Assembly: GCA_032718565.1 (NCBI GenBank)
Contig: JAVGVS010000519.1
Location: 107,530-171,529, forward strand
Source: Distichodus sexfasciatus
Taxonomy: Eukaryota > Chordata > Actinopteri > Characiformes > Distichodontidae
Direction: 5' to 3'
DNA length: 64,000 nucleotides
In this document: piece after piece, positions 1 through 13,890 of the stretch
Numbering within the stretch: position 1 is the stretch's first letter
Layout of the letters: the number at the start of each line of letters is the position of its first letter
The notes under the pieces: generated by a model
Told to the model about the DNA's origin: nothing
Databases searched by the model: none
What the model saw: the letters and a program-made list of their open reading frames with translations, nothing else
Position numbers and translations under genes: made by a program

Positions 1-103
1 TACGGCAGCGACTCGGCTTTCTCTCTCTGACCTTGCATGAGAAATTCACACTCATTATCCCCAACCCACTCAGTCGGCAAGTATCTGAGAGCCAGGCCAA
101 TGA

Positions 104-126
104 ATGTGTGTGTGTGTGTGTGTGTG
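104..126 (+). repeat. (GT)n microsatellite; rest of 1-461 featureless
   Basis: Eleven GT units. I see no gene, transposon end or conserved-looking motif in the remaining bases of 1-461. Confidence 0.9.
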
Positions 127-461
127 CATCAGCAAAGGCTTCTTTCATTTACCGCTGCATATTTTCTTTAATTGCAAAGCCAACACATGCAAAGAGTCGG
201 AATGGGAAGCCGAGGAGAGAAGCCATGGATGCAATTTCCTCATTAACAGACTTCTTCAAACGTCGTTTGCATGAGAGCTTGATTTAGCCTTTAGATATGA
301 TGGGTGAATTTATATGACGTACTGCTCGAACCTTTTCCTTAACGCGCTTCACGTTCTTAAATCTCAGAAAGCATCAGTCACTCGAGACGCCTTACTGAAT
401 GTGAGTTGAGTTTGGCAAAAATAAGATTTCATTATCATTAAGTTAGAATGATGATGCGGGG

Positions 462-1165
462 TAGGGCTGCAACAACTAATCGATTAAAATCGATTATTAA
501 GATAGTTGGCAACCATTGGCACTATTAGTTGGGTCTACTTTATTATACACATCTAATATAGGGCTACCCCCTAATGTGGGAGCAGTAAGCTAACCAAAGC
601 CGCAGTGGCAGTAAAGCGCCATTAAGCTGGACGCCGACCGCCATAAAAGAAGAACAGAAAGGAGACGAGAACCCGTGCCGTAGAAACGCGTGAATGCCAT
701 GACGTGATATAAACACATGCGCTGTTTGTTAGCGCGCACGATTCTCTCAGGGAAACCATTCACTAAAGTGTTCCATTTCAGTCAAATCTTCCCATTTATT
801 ACAGACAAAACTCATTTTTAGCTGATAAATAAGAAAAAGCAGCGTTCTACTCACAATACAGCCATTGACTTGATATTTTCAGTGATTATTCCAAGTGTGG
901 TCACTTTGTTATTGTGACGCCACTGGAACGCCATCTTTCTCTCCCAGAAATGAGTCAAAAATGAGTTATAGGCCAAAATGAGTCCAAATTGGCTAAAAAT
1001 GGACAAAACTTCAATATTTCTTCATTTTCAGTGAATTTGACTTTTGTTTTTTTTCATTTTATAGTCTTAGAAACAGACTGTTGGCTTTATTAAAAAATGC
1101 TAGAAATTAAATAGTTTTTCCCCATTTTTACCTCGGCAGATTAATCGATTAGCAAAGCAGCCCTA
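462..1165. mobile_element. hAT-type MITE with TAGGGCTGC ends
   Basis: The element starts TAGGGCTGCAACAACTAATC and its other end reads inward TAGGGCTGCTTTGCTAATC, so the ends match. Flanks ATGCGGGG (454-461) and ATAAGGGG (1166-1173) agree at six of eight bases, fitting an aged hAT duplication. It has no coding capacity. The interior (about 700-1060) is shared with the TAGTGTTG-ended family at 61592 and with 27300-27620. Confidence 0.8.
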
Positions 1166-1245
1166 ATAAGGGGTTTGCAGGTGTATTGCAAAATTAAGAT
1201 GAAACAGAAGAAAAAACCCAAATGCTCAAGGGCGGACACCACAGT

Positions 1246-1942
1246 TAGCGCTGGGCGATATGACCAAAATCCGGGACAGTACCACCGACTAGGAGTTTGA
1301 TCATATAATTGTAGTTTTTTTACCTTGTTCGAATAAAGCCAAAATAAATATCTCCAGCTGCTCCAGATACGCCGCCACCTGTAGTGAGTTCTTGACAGTG
1401 CGCTGCCCCTTCCTCGATTTTGATTGGCTAGCAAGAGACACGTGACATTGACGAGTGCAACGTCTCCCCCGGCATATTCACTATGTTAGGCAAACATGCA
1501 GTTTAGTTAGTTAAACATTTTGTGTGAAAAAGCCAAGAGATTTTGCTCATGAACGTTCCACTGTGTGCCTAGAATTTTGGCACAAAATAAGGCTATACAT
1601 TTTAAGACAGAAGGCGCAGGCCGTATTAAATCCCAGCTCTTATTTATGACATGCCTGGGACAAGCATTACCTTTCCGACTTGCAATTCATCATAAAATGA
1701 CAAAAAAAAATTAAAAAATCAGCTCTGAGCACTGAAGCTCATTGGATTTGTATTAAAATAGGCACTGTCACCGCAAAAAGTGTTTGGTGACACAGGCTCT
1801 TAAACATAACAGAATAATCTCAGTCATGTATATATTTTAAGCATTATTTTCTGTTTTAAAAAGATTCAGAGACTGTATCGTATCAACAGATATTCAAATT
1901 TACAATATCGCTATCGGACCTCGCGGTATCGTGCCATGTCTA
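1246..1942. mobile_element. Candidate degenerate MITE with GCTGGGCGATATGACC end
   Basis: The left end TAGCGCTGGGCGATATGACC and right end (read inward TAGACATGGCACGATACC) have the look of teleost hAT-like elements, but the inverted repeat is weak and I found no target duplication. It contains a 100-base GAACGTTCCACTGTGTGC module (about 1540-1640) that recurs at 4900, 28890 and 34370. Confidence 0.4.
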
Positions 1943-2724
1943 GTCATAACTCCCCTAATGCAGTGCACATATTCCAGTATTTGTAACATCAACACAGCAG
2001 ACCCAACTGATTAGCTAATTAGAAATGATGGAGAACCGCCGTCATGTTAACAAAGTTGCGAACGGTAGCTTTTGGATGGTGATGTTCACATTAAACCGTC
2101 ATATTTTCTCTCCCAGCCAAAATCTGTCACAATCAGCTTAATCACAATCAGCTCTCATTCTTTCTGCCTAATGGTTCTGGCTAATGGCAGTTAATGGTTC
2201 ATCTCATGATGTGCGGTGATGAATATCAGGCACTAGATATATTATTATATATATATTTTACCTCTGATCACAGCGTCGGTAACAGATTTGGAGAGATATT
2301 TGGCGTGTGAGTCGCGATCAGAAATACAACATTTAGACATTATAAAATGGGAAAAAAAATGATCAATTGAAAATGAAGAAATACTATAGTTCAACCAAGG
2401 AGACCATTCGGATTAGGAAGGTAAGAGACATTTTATTGAGGAAAAAACAGGTTGTCGTTTTAGTGTGACAGTTTGGAGGGAGCCCGTCGCTTGGTCGTTG
2501 GTTCCCTCGTCTTTGAAGCCGGCAGATCTGGCTGGGAAACCAGGCAGGAAGGCGAAGGAGCCTGCCCCGTACCAAGGAGGGAAGCTGGAGGGGAGGAGGC
2601 AGGCGAAACCAGAACGGCTGTAATGGCAAAGAAGAAGGCCAGTGTTACTGCTTATATACAGACTAGGAGTTATGCGATTGGGCGCGCCGCTGCTCATTAG
2701 GTCTCCTTGTTTGAACTTTCGTGT

Positions 2725-3238
2725 TCACTTCCATTTTGGGGAAATTTTGAGCGATTTGGACTCATTTTGACCTATGAAATGACCTGCATTTTTGTTCTTT
2801 CTGTAAGTATACAACTTTTCTGCACATAATGGCATTCCATACAAGAGTCACGATTGCTTACTCTGCAAATAATGTAATTAATGCCTTTTTTCGCAATTAC
2901 TTCAGTTTTTGTGCACAGAATTACTCAGAAATAATTTCACATACTGAGGAATGAATATAATGTGCGGTAAATTGAAAGTCTTGTGATTCTGACGGCATGT
3001 GTGTGGTTTCTGTAAGTTAAAGGGATTCTGAGTTATTAAAATTCTTATCGATAAATAACACAAAATGCCTACGTCGGTCTCAAATAGTTTTATTGTTATG
3101 TTGTTTTATTTATAATAGAGTCCTCTTTGTCCAAGTCCATGACAAGACCGGGTACAAATACAGCTGAGTCCGAGATATGTCCGAGACTTTTAGAAACCAG
3201 TCTCAAGACCGAGAATGGACACGAGTACCACAACACTA
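2725..3238 (-). mobile_element. 5'-terminal fragment of TAGTGTTG-ended hAT MITE
   Basis: Read on the minus strand from 3238 it starts TAGTGTTGTGGTACTCG and continues with the GTCTCGG-rich terminal region, then GAATCCCTTTAACTTACAG and the ACTCATTTTG block seen in copies at 16119 and 61592. The far end is missing. Confidence 0.75.
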
Positions 3239-4026
3239 GGAATAGGATAAACACCTGAAAATAGCATTCGCTCTGAGAATTTTTTTTAATCTAGCGGGAG
3301 TCGGGTTCAGCCTTGAGAGCAGGCAAAAAGTTTAATCATTCTCTGGGATTTTTAGGGTTTCATCTCGTAAAGAGAGCATCAATCGCGAAGTCTTTCTCGG
3401 TGCCAAGACGCCGATGTCACTCACATCCATCAGGAGCGCGAGCGCCGGGGTTGTTTATTAATGCGAAGCATTATGTATATGAGCTGTTTGTCTTTTCTTT
3501 ATTCTATCTCTCTTTTTTTTCTCCACTCGTATAAGTTCATCTTACCTTTGACATTGAGGGATCAGCGTCGCGGTGTTGTTTATGACGCCCTGATAGAACT
3601 CGCCTTAATGTTAATTGATGGTGCTGTTACTCATCGGCTAAAAGCTGCCTATATTTACTCGTACTCAGCCTAATAGCGATTGCTTTCTTTCGCCCGTCCT
3701 TGGGAGGATGCCGGGAACGCAGCAGGAGAGGAGGAGGAGGAGGAGGTATCATCTTAATGCCTACGACTCCAGCCATTTCTCAGCAGGAAGGGCAAACATT
3801 GGGCGTACGGCGTTACAACGTGGCCCTTTTAGAACGCAAACACACGCCTCGCTTAATACCCAGGGGCGCTTTGACCGGGCCTTGATGCTGCGCCGTAAAA
3901 ATGTCTAAATTAAAGAGGAAAAAGTAAATTAGAAAAAAGTATGAGGAATGTCTTATCGAGCGTGAAAGCATTTGTACTACTGCGGAGAAGTTTAATTATT
4001 ACTCTGGAAACGTTAACATGTTAATA

Positions 4027-4640
4027 TGTGACCCTCCACAGCAAAACCAGCCGCTTGTCGCAACAGAGGTTTCCGAGAAAAACGACCATTTATGTTGCGT
4101 GGGGTAAAATTTTGGATTTTTTTTTTGTGTTTTGAAACAGTGGAAGGTCTATACTGTACTGCTGTGAATAAATTTGGCTGAAAAACTTACCCTTTCCATC
4201 CTAAAAACGTGACTTTCTTGAGGTGAGGAATTCAATTCCAGCAGAATGTTAAAAGTTTCTGTTTTGACCGCTCTACTTCAATATTTACGCTAAATCCACT
4301 GGTTGACTAGCGTGAAGATATTTCTCCAGAATCCATCTTCGTCTCCCCAGTTCAGTTAACCTAACGCAGGTAGAGTTATCCGCATGAATGCAGCGAGGGT
4401 TACCGTAAATGCAAACGTAGCTGCTAATCGCATTTTGCCGCTCAGAGTGCTACGCCGATAGTCAACTTGAAGGCAGATTTTCCGCTTTCACTTGGCGTGA
4501 CAGGAGAAACCCGACTTTGAATGCTGATATCTCAGTCATATGTCGTCCGATTCATTCCATATAGGTATCGTTTTGAAGCTTGATTTATGCCCTTTCATGG
4601 AAACATAATAGCTCATTTGGTTTTGCCATGGAGGGTCACA
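4027..4640. mobile_element. MITE with TGTGACCCTCC ends and TA flanks (copy 1)
   Basis: Terminal inverted repeats TGTGACCCTCCACAGCAAAA and, inward from the right, TGTGACCCTCCATGGCAAAA differ at two positions. The element is flanked by TA on both sides. The whole 614-bp body repeats at 23987-24596. TA flanks suggest a TA-targeting superfamily such as Tc1/mariner, but with no transposase this is inference. Confidence 0.8.
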
Positions 4641-5029
4641 TATTTACTTTTACAATTTTTATTAGGGAATTATAGAGCGATGCCGAGTCCAATGTTTTTT
4701 CACGCTCATATCTGTCAAAAGCCGATAAATGACGAACGGCAGAGTTGAGTGTGTAAAGAACAGATTTTACTCACCAAAGTTCCACTGTGCACTCGGAAAT
4801 TTCACATGGCAAATTACAGCAGCTCTGATATTTCTAACACAGTCATAAGTCAAGAGAGCGAAGGCATCCGAGTAGACTTCTAAGTGGCATGCAGGAGACT
4901 GGCGCGTAAAAGACAAGACATTTTGCTTGTGAACATTCCACCACGTGCTCAGAATTTTGGCCCAAAATAATGCCATATATTTTGATAGAAGGCGTAGTGT
5001 CAGATAAAATTATAAATGATCATGGATTC

Positions 5030-5338
5030 TAACCGCCAAACCCTCTTGAGTCAATGGAGTCACAGCGAGACTGGTTTCATCCAGAACTTACGGGCGCAAG
5101 GCGGGGACCAACCCTGGGCAGGCACCAACACACTGTAGGGCACACACACTCACACAATCACACTACATTCACACCCTACGGGCCAATTTAGAGTCGCCAA
5201 TTAACCTATATTGCCACACAAACACAGAGGAGCATGCTAACTCCACACAGAAATGGGCTTCCGCGGTGAGACCCGCTCAAACTCAGGACCTTTCTTGTTG
5301 TAAAAGGCAGCGCCAACCACTGCACCACTGTCCCGTCC
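5030..5338 (+). repeat. Dispersed fish repeat (GGGCGCAAGGCGGG...CACTGCACCACTGTCC)
   Basis: Carries the well-known teleost word order: CAAGGCGGGGACCAACCCTGG, ACACACTCACACAATCACA, CCAATTTAGAGTCGCCAATTAACCT, ATGCTAACTCCACACAGAAA, AACTCAGGACCTT and CACTGCACCACTGTCC. It is probably a retroposon 3' region. I do not recall its family name with certainty. Confidence 0.75.
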
Positions 5339-8300
5339 ATAAATGATTATATAAATATGAGTGAAAATTAATAATAATAGGTTTACAAGTTGTTATTATC
5401 CGATTAAAATGATCTTTTCCATTTCTCAGCCCGGATACTTGCTAGCTTCGGGGAAAGTATATGATCCAGGCGGAAGTTAGTATGTCATTGCTTTGTTAAG
5501 AAAAGGTAACGTTCCTCAGGTTGGCGGGGTCTTCCAGTAAAGGCAGGAAAACCTTTGTAACCCTAACCACACCCTAGGCCTAAGCCCGCCTATATCTTCA
5601 ATCCTAGAGTCCCCTGCTTAAGAGTAAAAGGATTTTAAAACACATGTTGTATTAAATAAGAATAGATAGAAAAGTATGGAATATGGAATATACAACAAAT
5701 TTAAGAGAGTAAGGATTTAGTTGGGATATAGGATTTACCTATATAATATTTACCCCACACACACATAGAAAATGTAATATTTTGCCACAAATCAGAGTTA
5801 TGTTTTTCCTAGAATGCAGCTGTTGGTATTTGGCTGTAAATTTAGTATTATATTCTTTTTTTACTCTGTATTAATCTCCATGCCTGCAGATTACCACAGG
5901 TGTCAAGCCCAGACGCGGCACAACACACACAAACTCACACGGGCGAGTTCAATGGCAAGAGGTATGAGTTTAATTTTGGCGACACAGCAATATAAAATGG
6001 TAGATTTGTTATCAACGTGGCTAGCCTAATTAAAGTTGTGGAGGGTTTTTGGAGCAAAATGAAAAATAGAGAGGAGTTTAGTGAGATGCTGTTATGCTGA
6101 TATGAATGTAAAACATATTCAACCCCTTCCCAAATATTTCAGTATTCAAGAGGCTAAAATAAGCAGTAATATCGGTGTGTCGAAGCGGAGCTTTTTTGAG
6201 GCAGTGGCCTCCAAAAATGGAACCATTCTAATCCCCACCGATTCCCTGCTGAGTGTGTTAGTGGTCGCCTCTGGCCAAGTCGCGTCAGCCGAGGGCCTGA
6301 TCCTCTTAGAGCTACTTAATGTTATGCCTGTTGGTTGCACGGCTGGAGAATATAGGGACCTCGAGATAAACTGGCAAAAAATAAAAAGAATCGCTTTGAA
6401 AGCGACATGAAGCACCTCGTGACTCCTCGTGGAGAATTCACTCTTAATGTTACAGAGAAAGAGAGAGATGTTTATGTATGAATGAATCTTACTTTCCCAG
6501 CTTTTGCACTAGAAATAGGCCATGCATGCACTCAAATCAATATCACGATGAATTTTTGATACATGAACATTTTGATAGGAATTAATCAACAGTTATTTGG
6601 AATTGGGCTTTTTTGGTTTGGTTTTTGAATTCATAGGTCTGTATTATAACTGTGCTCCAGTGTTAAAGCTGAGATGTTTTTTGATTGAATGAAAGCATGT
6701 GTATCTCATCGGTGAAAAAGCCCTAACAGAATTTGGGGTGTTTGTGTTTTCTGCCTTGTGCCAGCCATTCTAGTGTCTGTGTAGCATGTTAGCCACACAT
6801 GCTTTATGTTGTTATGTTCAGGATGTCCTGCACTACTCAGATTTGTCATAGTTTGATGTAGCTGGGCAATATGAACAAAAATATTATGTGTCAAATTGAT
6901 TGATTTCATAATTATCACAACATATTGTCATATTATGTTAATTTTTTTGTATTCCTAAGGAAAATAAACAGTATTAAACAAATAGGATTTATTTTCAGCG
7001 ACTTCCAGAGCGCTTTCTGTGTGCTTGTTGTTGCTAAGTTCCCGAAAAGCATCATACAAGAATTTTCGCTCCTTCTGCCTCTCATGTAAACGCTCATGTA
7101 ATCCTTTGAGATCGGTAGTTTAGATGCCACTATTCGGCCTCATCGTGAGCTCGTCGATCTTCTTTTGCTGTCTATGGATGCATGGATGCAGGAGGAGCAA
7201 ACTATAAAAAAGTGGTATCTGTTACCGATAGGCTACTGTGCAAGAATGGTAAGGGTCATTACAATCATGAGATGGAGTCGAGGATGAGTCCACTTGAATA
7301 CATATGAGCAAGCATCCATGGGTGTGAAATAGCATGGACGTGCTTGTAGTTTAGTAACTACTATATTAAAACAGGAGCTTGGCTGTAGCTTAACTACCTT
7401 TAATCAGACGTTGCTTGTAGCTTGACAACAACAAGAACCTCCTCCCATCCATGCTTCTTCGAAATCGGCATTGGCTCGCCATTGTCTCTCCCACGTTGCT
7501 TTTCATTTTGGCCGCAGCATCTGCGCATCTGCGTCCGCGTCTCCGGTAAACGTCCATTAATTAGTACGAATAAGTCCGCCCACCACACTAGCCCCTTAAT
7601 TCAGAGCGGCGGCTTTTATGTAATCCACATCCACGACGGACTCGCAGAGTCAATTGCTTATTCACGCACAACCCCGGTTCTGGAGAGAGGCTCGGCTTCG
7701 ACGACAGACGGAAAAACAAAACATCAAAACGATGCAGCCGCTTGGAAATTTCGCCCTCGCTGATTGATTGATTTTGCATGTAATCGTGAATTGTTATCCT
7801 TAACCTTCCTCATCGGTTCGGGCGCTTGATGTCAAGCGATTCTCTGTTGTCGCTTGATCATTTGCATTTTCAGCCGCTCGAGCTCCTGTTAATAACCTGA
7901 GTTTTAAACAACTGTCCCCTTCTAGTGACAAATGAGAATTAGACTCCAGAGGGCATATTAAAGGGTCACCCGGATTATCGGTCGATCGATTTTTGAGGCC
8001 GAGACACATTTTATCGAATAGTGTTCAACTTTGACCATCGCCGCTATCAGCGCATCACAGCAATTACTGTGGCTCCTGCTCAAGCCGCCTCATCTCTCTG
8101 TGTCGCTTGCTCGACTCGCTATTTAATCTCCCTACCATTAAATAGTCTTTATTGCACAGCACGAGTAGTAGCCAATCAACACTGAAGCCTTGTTGTCACT
8201 CACACATGAGTGCAGTGTGAAGCTTCGTTTCATCTGAGCTTGGTCTTTGTAAAATTCATAATTGATCGCCCCGCCAGTCAGTATAGTTGTATTATGTCGT

Positions 8301-9099
8301 TCTAAAAATCTAAGACTTTCTAACCAAGAGTATATGAAGGACAACTCAGATTGGTGACCTAAAGAGAGGCTCAGATGTAGGGTGCGGAATTAAGGTTGAG
8401 GGCGTATTTGGCCGAGATCCTGACATCGAAGTCCATTAAAAGCTCTGGCTAAAAACTTGGATTGGCAGCGAGGCGGAAGCCCGTCGCCTCGGTATAAAAT
8501 TAGATTTGACTGCGCCGGCGTCGGAAGAAACATGTGTTCCCACCCTCCCCCGAAGGGGCTGTCACTTATTCGGCATGACGCCGGTCCCGCAGCAGAGCAC
8601 GGCCCACGGACATCAAGACGTAAATGGATGTGTTTGTTGGGGCAAGCCAGGTGGATTTTTTCATTCGCTTTTAATTCTTTTTTAGCCACCCACCTGTCGT
8701 TTATTGGCGACAATGCCTTCTTTAAGAGCCTGTTGTTCTGACCTACTCCCGACTGATGCTGGCATTTACCAAATACCAACACCGGGCGGGTGGGAGCGTC
8801 AGGGCAACGCAGCGACTGGCGAGCAGCATTTTAAAAACCGAATGCGCCGGAAATGCTGTGGTTAAGTGAGTGTTACTACCGGGCGCTGGGCCCCATTTCA
8901 TAAAGGGTGACGAGGTTCGCTTCAGGATGATAAGCGCCGGACCGCGTGTCGCTACTGAGACGCTTAGTACAGAACTATAAGCGATGCTTTGAAGAGGTGG
9001 AGGAGTTCAGGCTTTGTGTGAAATGGCTTCATTAATAAGAGATGGAGTTGCAGCTTGAGGAGTAATACTTAAACGTAAAATAAATAACAGCTGAATACA
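5339..9099. other. Mostly single-copy-looking sequence, no gene recognised
   Basis: No repeat was recognised except 8165-8265. Two parts stand out as balanced-composition sequence free of simple repeats: 6130-6420 (open in one frame on each strand, with no recognisable protein) and 7400-8900, which has many CpGs and several TTAATTA-type words (7556-7562). They are candidates for conserved non-coding DNA. That can only be judged by alignment. Confidence 0.3.
8165..8265 (+). repeat. Dispersed repeat shared with 49855-49980
   Basis: The stretch GTAGCCAATCAACACTGAAG with CCTTGTTGTCACTCACACATGAG occurs here and at 49859. Both are followed by AAGCT(T/C)CG, TGAGCTTGG and TTTGTAAAATTCA. Confidence 0.7.
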
Positions 9100-10200
<1,101 letters not shown>

Positions 10201-10983
10201 TTTATCAGTGATTCTCGAAGACGCTGTTTCTTCCGCACTGTAGAAAACATAGACCGGTGAGACGCCATGCATTGAACGACTCAAGGATGGCGCAGAAGTG
10301 GTCAATTGTTGGTAGCCGGGCGTAGAGGAGTGGAAATGGAAGGATTGGAGGGGAGAGAGACAGTGGCAGCAGTATAGATGATGGAAAGCAGGTTCTGACG
10401 TAGAGTTCACACTTCTGAGTGGCATAAGAACCTGCTCCAGACTGGAGCGTTCAGATCAATAGGATTAAAGGGTTTGCGCTAAAAGCTGGTCTTATTTCTC
10501 CCAGCAGCCTACGTTGCACTTTCCGGCCAACTGCTGTTTAATTCTTCCCCAGCTCAGTCTGTGAGCCATGCCACATTAGGAGTTTTTAACTGGCATGGGG
10601 TGTCTGTATACAAACTGAACTGACCGGCTAATTTATTTGTAACCCACACTGCATCCACATTTGTCATCAAAGCTTAATTAATTCTAGGCTGGTATTGCAT
10701 TTTGGGTTCACATTCAAATTGCTAAGGGTTAAACATATTTTACCATTATATTTCTATTTAAGTGAGTGATTACCAGAATAAATATTATTAAAAAAAACAA
10801 CAATCAAATGTGAATTCTACTTGATCCATCATCGAGGAGGAGCTACATGATGTGTAGGGCAAGTTAGAGTTTGTTTGTTCAGTAGCACTGTGGTACTCTT
10901 TTACTAGTCTGACTCTCAACACTACATGAGCTGACTCGGCCTATGATCACTAACTGGCCCAAACCGCCAGTAGACAGACTTTG

Positions 10984-11218
10984 GTTGGTAGCGTAACGGT
11001 TAGGGCGTTCGCTCCGTGATCGGAAGGTCACCGGTCCAAATCTCGGAACGGTAAAGGTACCACTGAGGCACTCATGAGCAAGGTATCATCCCTAACCACT
11101 GCTCCCCAGGTGCTGCCCTTGTCAGCTGCCCACTGCTCTTTCACGGATAGGTCAAATGCAGAGGTCAGGCTTGGTTTGCAAATCAGCTCTGCGGTGTGTT
11201 CACAATGACAAATGGCCA
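10984..11218 (+). repeat. tRNA-derived SINE copy
   Basis: The head has a box A-like GTAGCGTAACGGTTAGGGCG and a box B-like AGGTCACCGGTCCAAATC. It continues with GGTAAAGGTACCACTGAGG, ACTCATGAGCAAGGTA, GCCCACTGCTC and GTCAAATGCAGAGGTCA, and ends GTTCACAATGACAAAT. The same order of words recurs at ten further places in both orientations. Confidence 0.85.
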
Positions 11219-11589
11219 TGTTACTTCACCATTCCCCTTTTCCCTGCTCGATTCCCCTACTCCCTTCCACTCAATTTATACCGTAAGACTATAAGAAAAG
11301 CCACTGGAAGTGAGAGGGTGCTATGCAATTAGTTTGGGAAAGCCCTAGGAAAACGCAACGTAAATCCAATGTAAGAATGTTTGAGGCTGAGGTAGAATGA
11401 ACTGATGATTTTAGAATTCCGGCCGGACGCATTTTGTCCAATGTAAATTGGACGTCTGGTCACCCTACCTCATATGCAGAACGCATTCTACTGTAAAGTG
11501 TATGTTAGCCAGTAGTAGAGTTAAAACTGTCCCTATATTTGGCCAATGGAAGTCTCTTCTGGTACGGATGACTGCTCAGCCGAAATCTA

Positions 11590-11772
11590 GGAGCAGTTGG
11601 TAGTGTAATTAGTAAGCCGAAGGTCCCAGATCGGTAACGGTACCAGTGAGGTGAGAAGTACTGTCCTTAAGCGCTCCTCTCCAAAAAGCTTTCGCTAACT
11701 GCTCCTTCACGGATGGGTCACATTTCGCTAGTATCATTGTGCTGTGGTGTGTTCATACGACAACAAATGACA
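11590..11772 (+). repeat. SINE copy, diverged
   Basis: GTTGGTAGTGTAAT, GATCGGTAACGGTACCAGTGAGG, CTGCTCCTTCACGGATGGGTCA and GTTCATACGACAACAAATGA follow the family order with internal losses. Confidence 0.7.
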
Positions 11773-12900
11773 GTCTGGCTTAGTTTGAGTTTCAAATCAT
11801 ATTGAAGTCAATGTAAACTTTACTGTCATCTCTATTTTATTATTGCTAACGAGATCTATCGGACCCAGTTTCTGTTCGAAGTTGTCTCGCTTTTGTTTAC
11901 GTGCACAGCGCTTGTGCTTTGGCCAGCTGCGTCTCGCCGCCTCTGTGTCTGAGATAGATTTTCAGAGAGTTATAAAGCCTAGACCCGTAGCCTCTCCGTT
12001 GGCAGGTTAAGCATGGAAATTGTGCATTTTTTTCCCGATTTCAAGCAGAATGTGTCTGTTTAAACCAACAACAAGATGAACGAAAAATTTGTGAGCAAAC
12101 ATCGAATTCGCTGGAGCGCTGTTAGCCGCTCGCTGCCTGCTTGTGGTGCCGCTGGAAGTTCTTTCTGTTAAAATTCATCTTTAGAAATTTGTAGCTACCC
12201 GCGTTTAATTTCATTTTGGTCTGGTAACTTATGGTAAGTGAGTCATTCTGATTATTTTATCCGGCTACGCCGATACGCTAAAAGATTTGGCTTGTAATCG
12301 CTTAAATCTCCTGTCTTCTGCCAAGTATTATCATTTTCTTATTGTCACTTTGACGGATAGCTCTTTCGGGCTTGACTCAATGGGGTATTTTCTAGGTTCA
12401 GGGACATGAAATGTGTTTGGGAAATAAATGGAGCGCTTTTTTAGAGAGTCTTTACCAGAATCCTCTTTCTTTGGGGAGCGATGCCGGGCTTACTTTCTCC
12501 TCCTTTTTTTTTTTTGCGCTTTTGCAACAGGCCTGCATTCCCAATGCATTTTGTTTGAATCTCCTTAAACATTTTTGCACATTTTATTGCGGTTGTGTAT
12601 TTTAGGAGAAAAAGCCATGCCAATCCCGAGGACTAGGAAAACAAAGACAATTACCACGCTGCTTTTTTAATAAAATAAACCTAATGATGAGGACCATTTC
12701 CCCAGCTTAAGACCACAGATTTTGCATCTAATTATTTCAGTTTTTTCCTCTTAACTGTCAAGTAAAAAACATGGCTATTTCTATGCATTTGAAATGAAGC
12801 TAAATATTTCACCCCCTAAAAATGAATTCTGAGTATTCCAAATGTCCTTGCACCCAATTTACATACTAAGATGGTGGCTTTTTGACACTTAGGCAGGGAC
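11773..12900. other. Single-copy-looking sequence, no gene recognised
   Basis: No repeat units seen. There are scattered CpGs and words such as TGTAATCGCTTAAATCTCC. A candidate conserved non-coding stretch is 12100-12500. No splice-bounded coding frame is visible. Confidence 0.25.
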
Positions 12901-12957
12901 ACGTCTAGGGTTGTGATGATACATCATTCTACATTGATACATCGATTCAGAGATCAC

Positions 12958-13890
12958 TAGAGATGATGAGACTTGTGATCACCGATCCAATATGTCTTAT
13001 CGGATACGATCCGATAACCAAATAGCTGGAGGGTGTTCAGTACTGGCCCGATCTATTTGAGCATGATCTGTTCAATTAAATTGTAGGTTTTTCTATCGCA
13101 GTTTTATCGCCAGTGGTGCCAGTTACTGTTGCTTTTTCTGAGGGTTGAAGCTGCAGTGATTTAAACGTGACGCCCCAGTTCTCGGACATCGGACCAAATA
13201 TCACAGAGTCAAATAAAAAGATATAAAAAGTTTAAAATCTTCTATCCGTGTCTGAACTCAGCTGTATAAATGGAAGGCATCCAGTTCAGTTTTCACTGTA
13301 TTTTTAGCAGATGTATCGTAATCTCATCAACCGAAACCACTGGCAGATGGAACGTAGCATACGTTGCATATACAAGACACCTCGACGGGTTACAGTATGG
13401 AAGTAGCACTGCAGTAAAGCTGGTTTACTTTTCAACATTTTAAAGCACTCCTACGATGGAGTAAGACAATGAGCAGAACAAGCAACACAACACAAAACCC
13501 AAAAGCAAATCACACCATTATACTGTTTAACTTCCTTAACAACACCAGCTCTCACTCATAATCTCTGTGTTCCTGATGGTTTTAGCGCCGCAGGATTAGG
13601 GACCGCTACTAAATTATGTTAAATCTGTCTTCAAAGGAATAATCTTTTAGGTGTTATTTTAATAATAAATAATTTAGCATGTACATATGGGTGTGTAATT
13701 ATTATCATTTTAGTTAGGAAACCAGTATTTAAGCCGGCGCATTTCCTACATAAGAATAATCTCAGTCTCCTCCTCACAGAGAAATAATTTATTAAAAGCC
13801 GCTGGTATTGATTGGCATCGATTGGTCGATAGGGAGCCCCAAATATCACATCGGTATTGAAACTGAAAAAACTGGATTGGTGCATCGCTA
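12958..13890. mobile_element. Candidate hAT MITE with TAGAGATG / TAGCGATGCACC ends
   Basis: The left end TAGAGATGATGAGACTTG is followed by ATCACCGATCCAATATG. The right end read inward is TAGCGATGCACCAATCC. Both resemble the fish GATGCACCGATCC element ends. I could not align an 8-bp target duplication, so the limits are provisional. A second fragment with GATACATCGATTC lies just upstream (12908-12950). Confidence 0.5.

Noticed and set aside
6081..6410. A 109-codon + frame, with an 89-codon frame opposite
   Set aside because: No known family, no splice context and weak codon character; kept only as part of a possible conserved stretch.
8390..8782. A 130-codon minus-strand frame
   Set aside because: No domain; length is compatible with chance in CpG-rich sequence.
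12441..12623. A short minus-strand gene
   Set aside because: A 60-codon frame with a Lys run from poly-T sequence; no supporting signal.
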